14,298 nucleotides of DNA, taken from assembly GCA_017455385.1 (NCBI GenBank), contig JAFTBD010000090.1, positions 1 to 14,298 of the forward strand, given 5' to 3'. The notes under the pieces were generated by a model, which was not told where the DNA came from, ran no database searches, and worked only from the letters and a program-made list of their open reading frames with translations. The DNA comes from Clostridia bacterium (lineage in GTDB: Bacteria; Bacillota; Clostridia; Christensenellales; CAG-1252). Within the stretch, counting starts at the first letter, position 1; each line of letters opens with the position of its first letter. Positions 14,110-14,298 of this stretch are shown here, in pieces. Position numbers and translations under genes: made by a program.

Positions 14110-14298
14110 ATGATAGACATCAAAAGCTTGAAATTCGACGACAAAGGGCTCATCCCCGCCATCGTGGCAGACGCCACGACCAAGAAAGTCCTCACCCTCG
14201 CCTATATGAATGAGGAGAGCCTCAAGATCTCGATGGAGAAGGAGCTGACCTGCTTCTACAGCCGCTCGCGCCAAGAGCTGTGGCTAAAGGGCGAGACC
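14110..14298 (+). CDS. hisI: Phosphoribosyl-AMP cyclohydrolase, 5' part only
   Basis: Zn- and Mg-dependent hydrolysis of phosphoribosyl-AMP to ProFAR. Only the first 63 codons are in the window. KGLIPAIVADA, LAYMNEESL, FYSRSRQELW and KGET are clear HisI signatures. The usual His in W-H-KGET is Leu here. The metal-binding Asp and Cys motifs lie past the window edge. AAGGAG, beginning at the hisF stop, lies 6 bases before the ATG. Whether a HisE (phosphoribosyl-ATP pyrophosphatase) domain is fused at the C-terminus, as is common, cannot be seen. Confidence 0.93.
   Translation, partial: MIDIKSLKFDDKGLIPAIVADATTKKVLTLAYMNEESLKISMEKELTCFYSRSRQELWLKGET

Overview
The window looks like chromosomal DNA from a fairly GC-rich, mostly uncultured member of the Clostridia (Firmicutes/Bacillota). 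The grounds are strong AAGGAG-type ribosome binding sites, a YerC/TrpR-family regulator, the short-form HisG plus HisZ system, a Cthe_2159-like (PF14262) surface lipoprotein and a large X2/Ig-domain surface protein. The assignment is by gene content only and is moderate in confidence.

Layout. (1) 1-663 holds no convincing protein gene. It is packed with repeats: GAGAGTGGAG-type repeats, an array of small private hairpins separated by a constant ATGAATT/AATTCAC linker (83-281), a candidate short element with inverted ends (10-332), and two intrinsic terminators. (2) 672-6629 is a divergent pair of cell-surface genes sharing one 304-bp promoter region. On the minus strand is a 1237-residue membrane-anchored protein ending in about six X2-like Ig domains. 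On the plus strand is a lipoprotein with a PF14262-like beta-helix, broken in this sequence by a one-base frameshift near 5053. The plus-strand promoter carries a TTTAAG-N5-TTTAAG direct repeat, the layout used by OmpR/PhoB-family activators. (3) 6630-7234 is again repeat-rich and holds no gene: a terminator, then repeats that mirror those of region 1 in inverted order, then a palindrome and a strong promoter. (4) 7235-14298 is a tightly packed histidine biosynthesis operon: yerC, hisZ-hisG (one fused gene), hisD, hisC, hisB, hisH, hisA, hisF and the 5' part of hisI, running off the right edge.

How the genes work together. The his genes supply nearly all steps from PRPP plus ATP to histidine. 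HisZG does step 1, HisI the AMP cyclohydrolase step, HisA the isomerase, HisH/HisF the IGP synthase, HisB the dehydratase, HisC the aminotransferase and HisD the final oxidation. No hisE or histidinol-phosphate phosphatase is visible; they may lie downstream or elsewhere. YerC, the first gene, probably regulates the operon. The surface pair is likely involved in polysaccharide binding or cell-envelope interaction, but its exact role cannot be read from sequence.

The least ordinary points are the nested, mirror-image repeats bracketing the surface-gene pair, the hairpin array, the activator-type direct repeat, the HisZ-HisG fusion and the frameshift.
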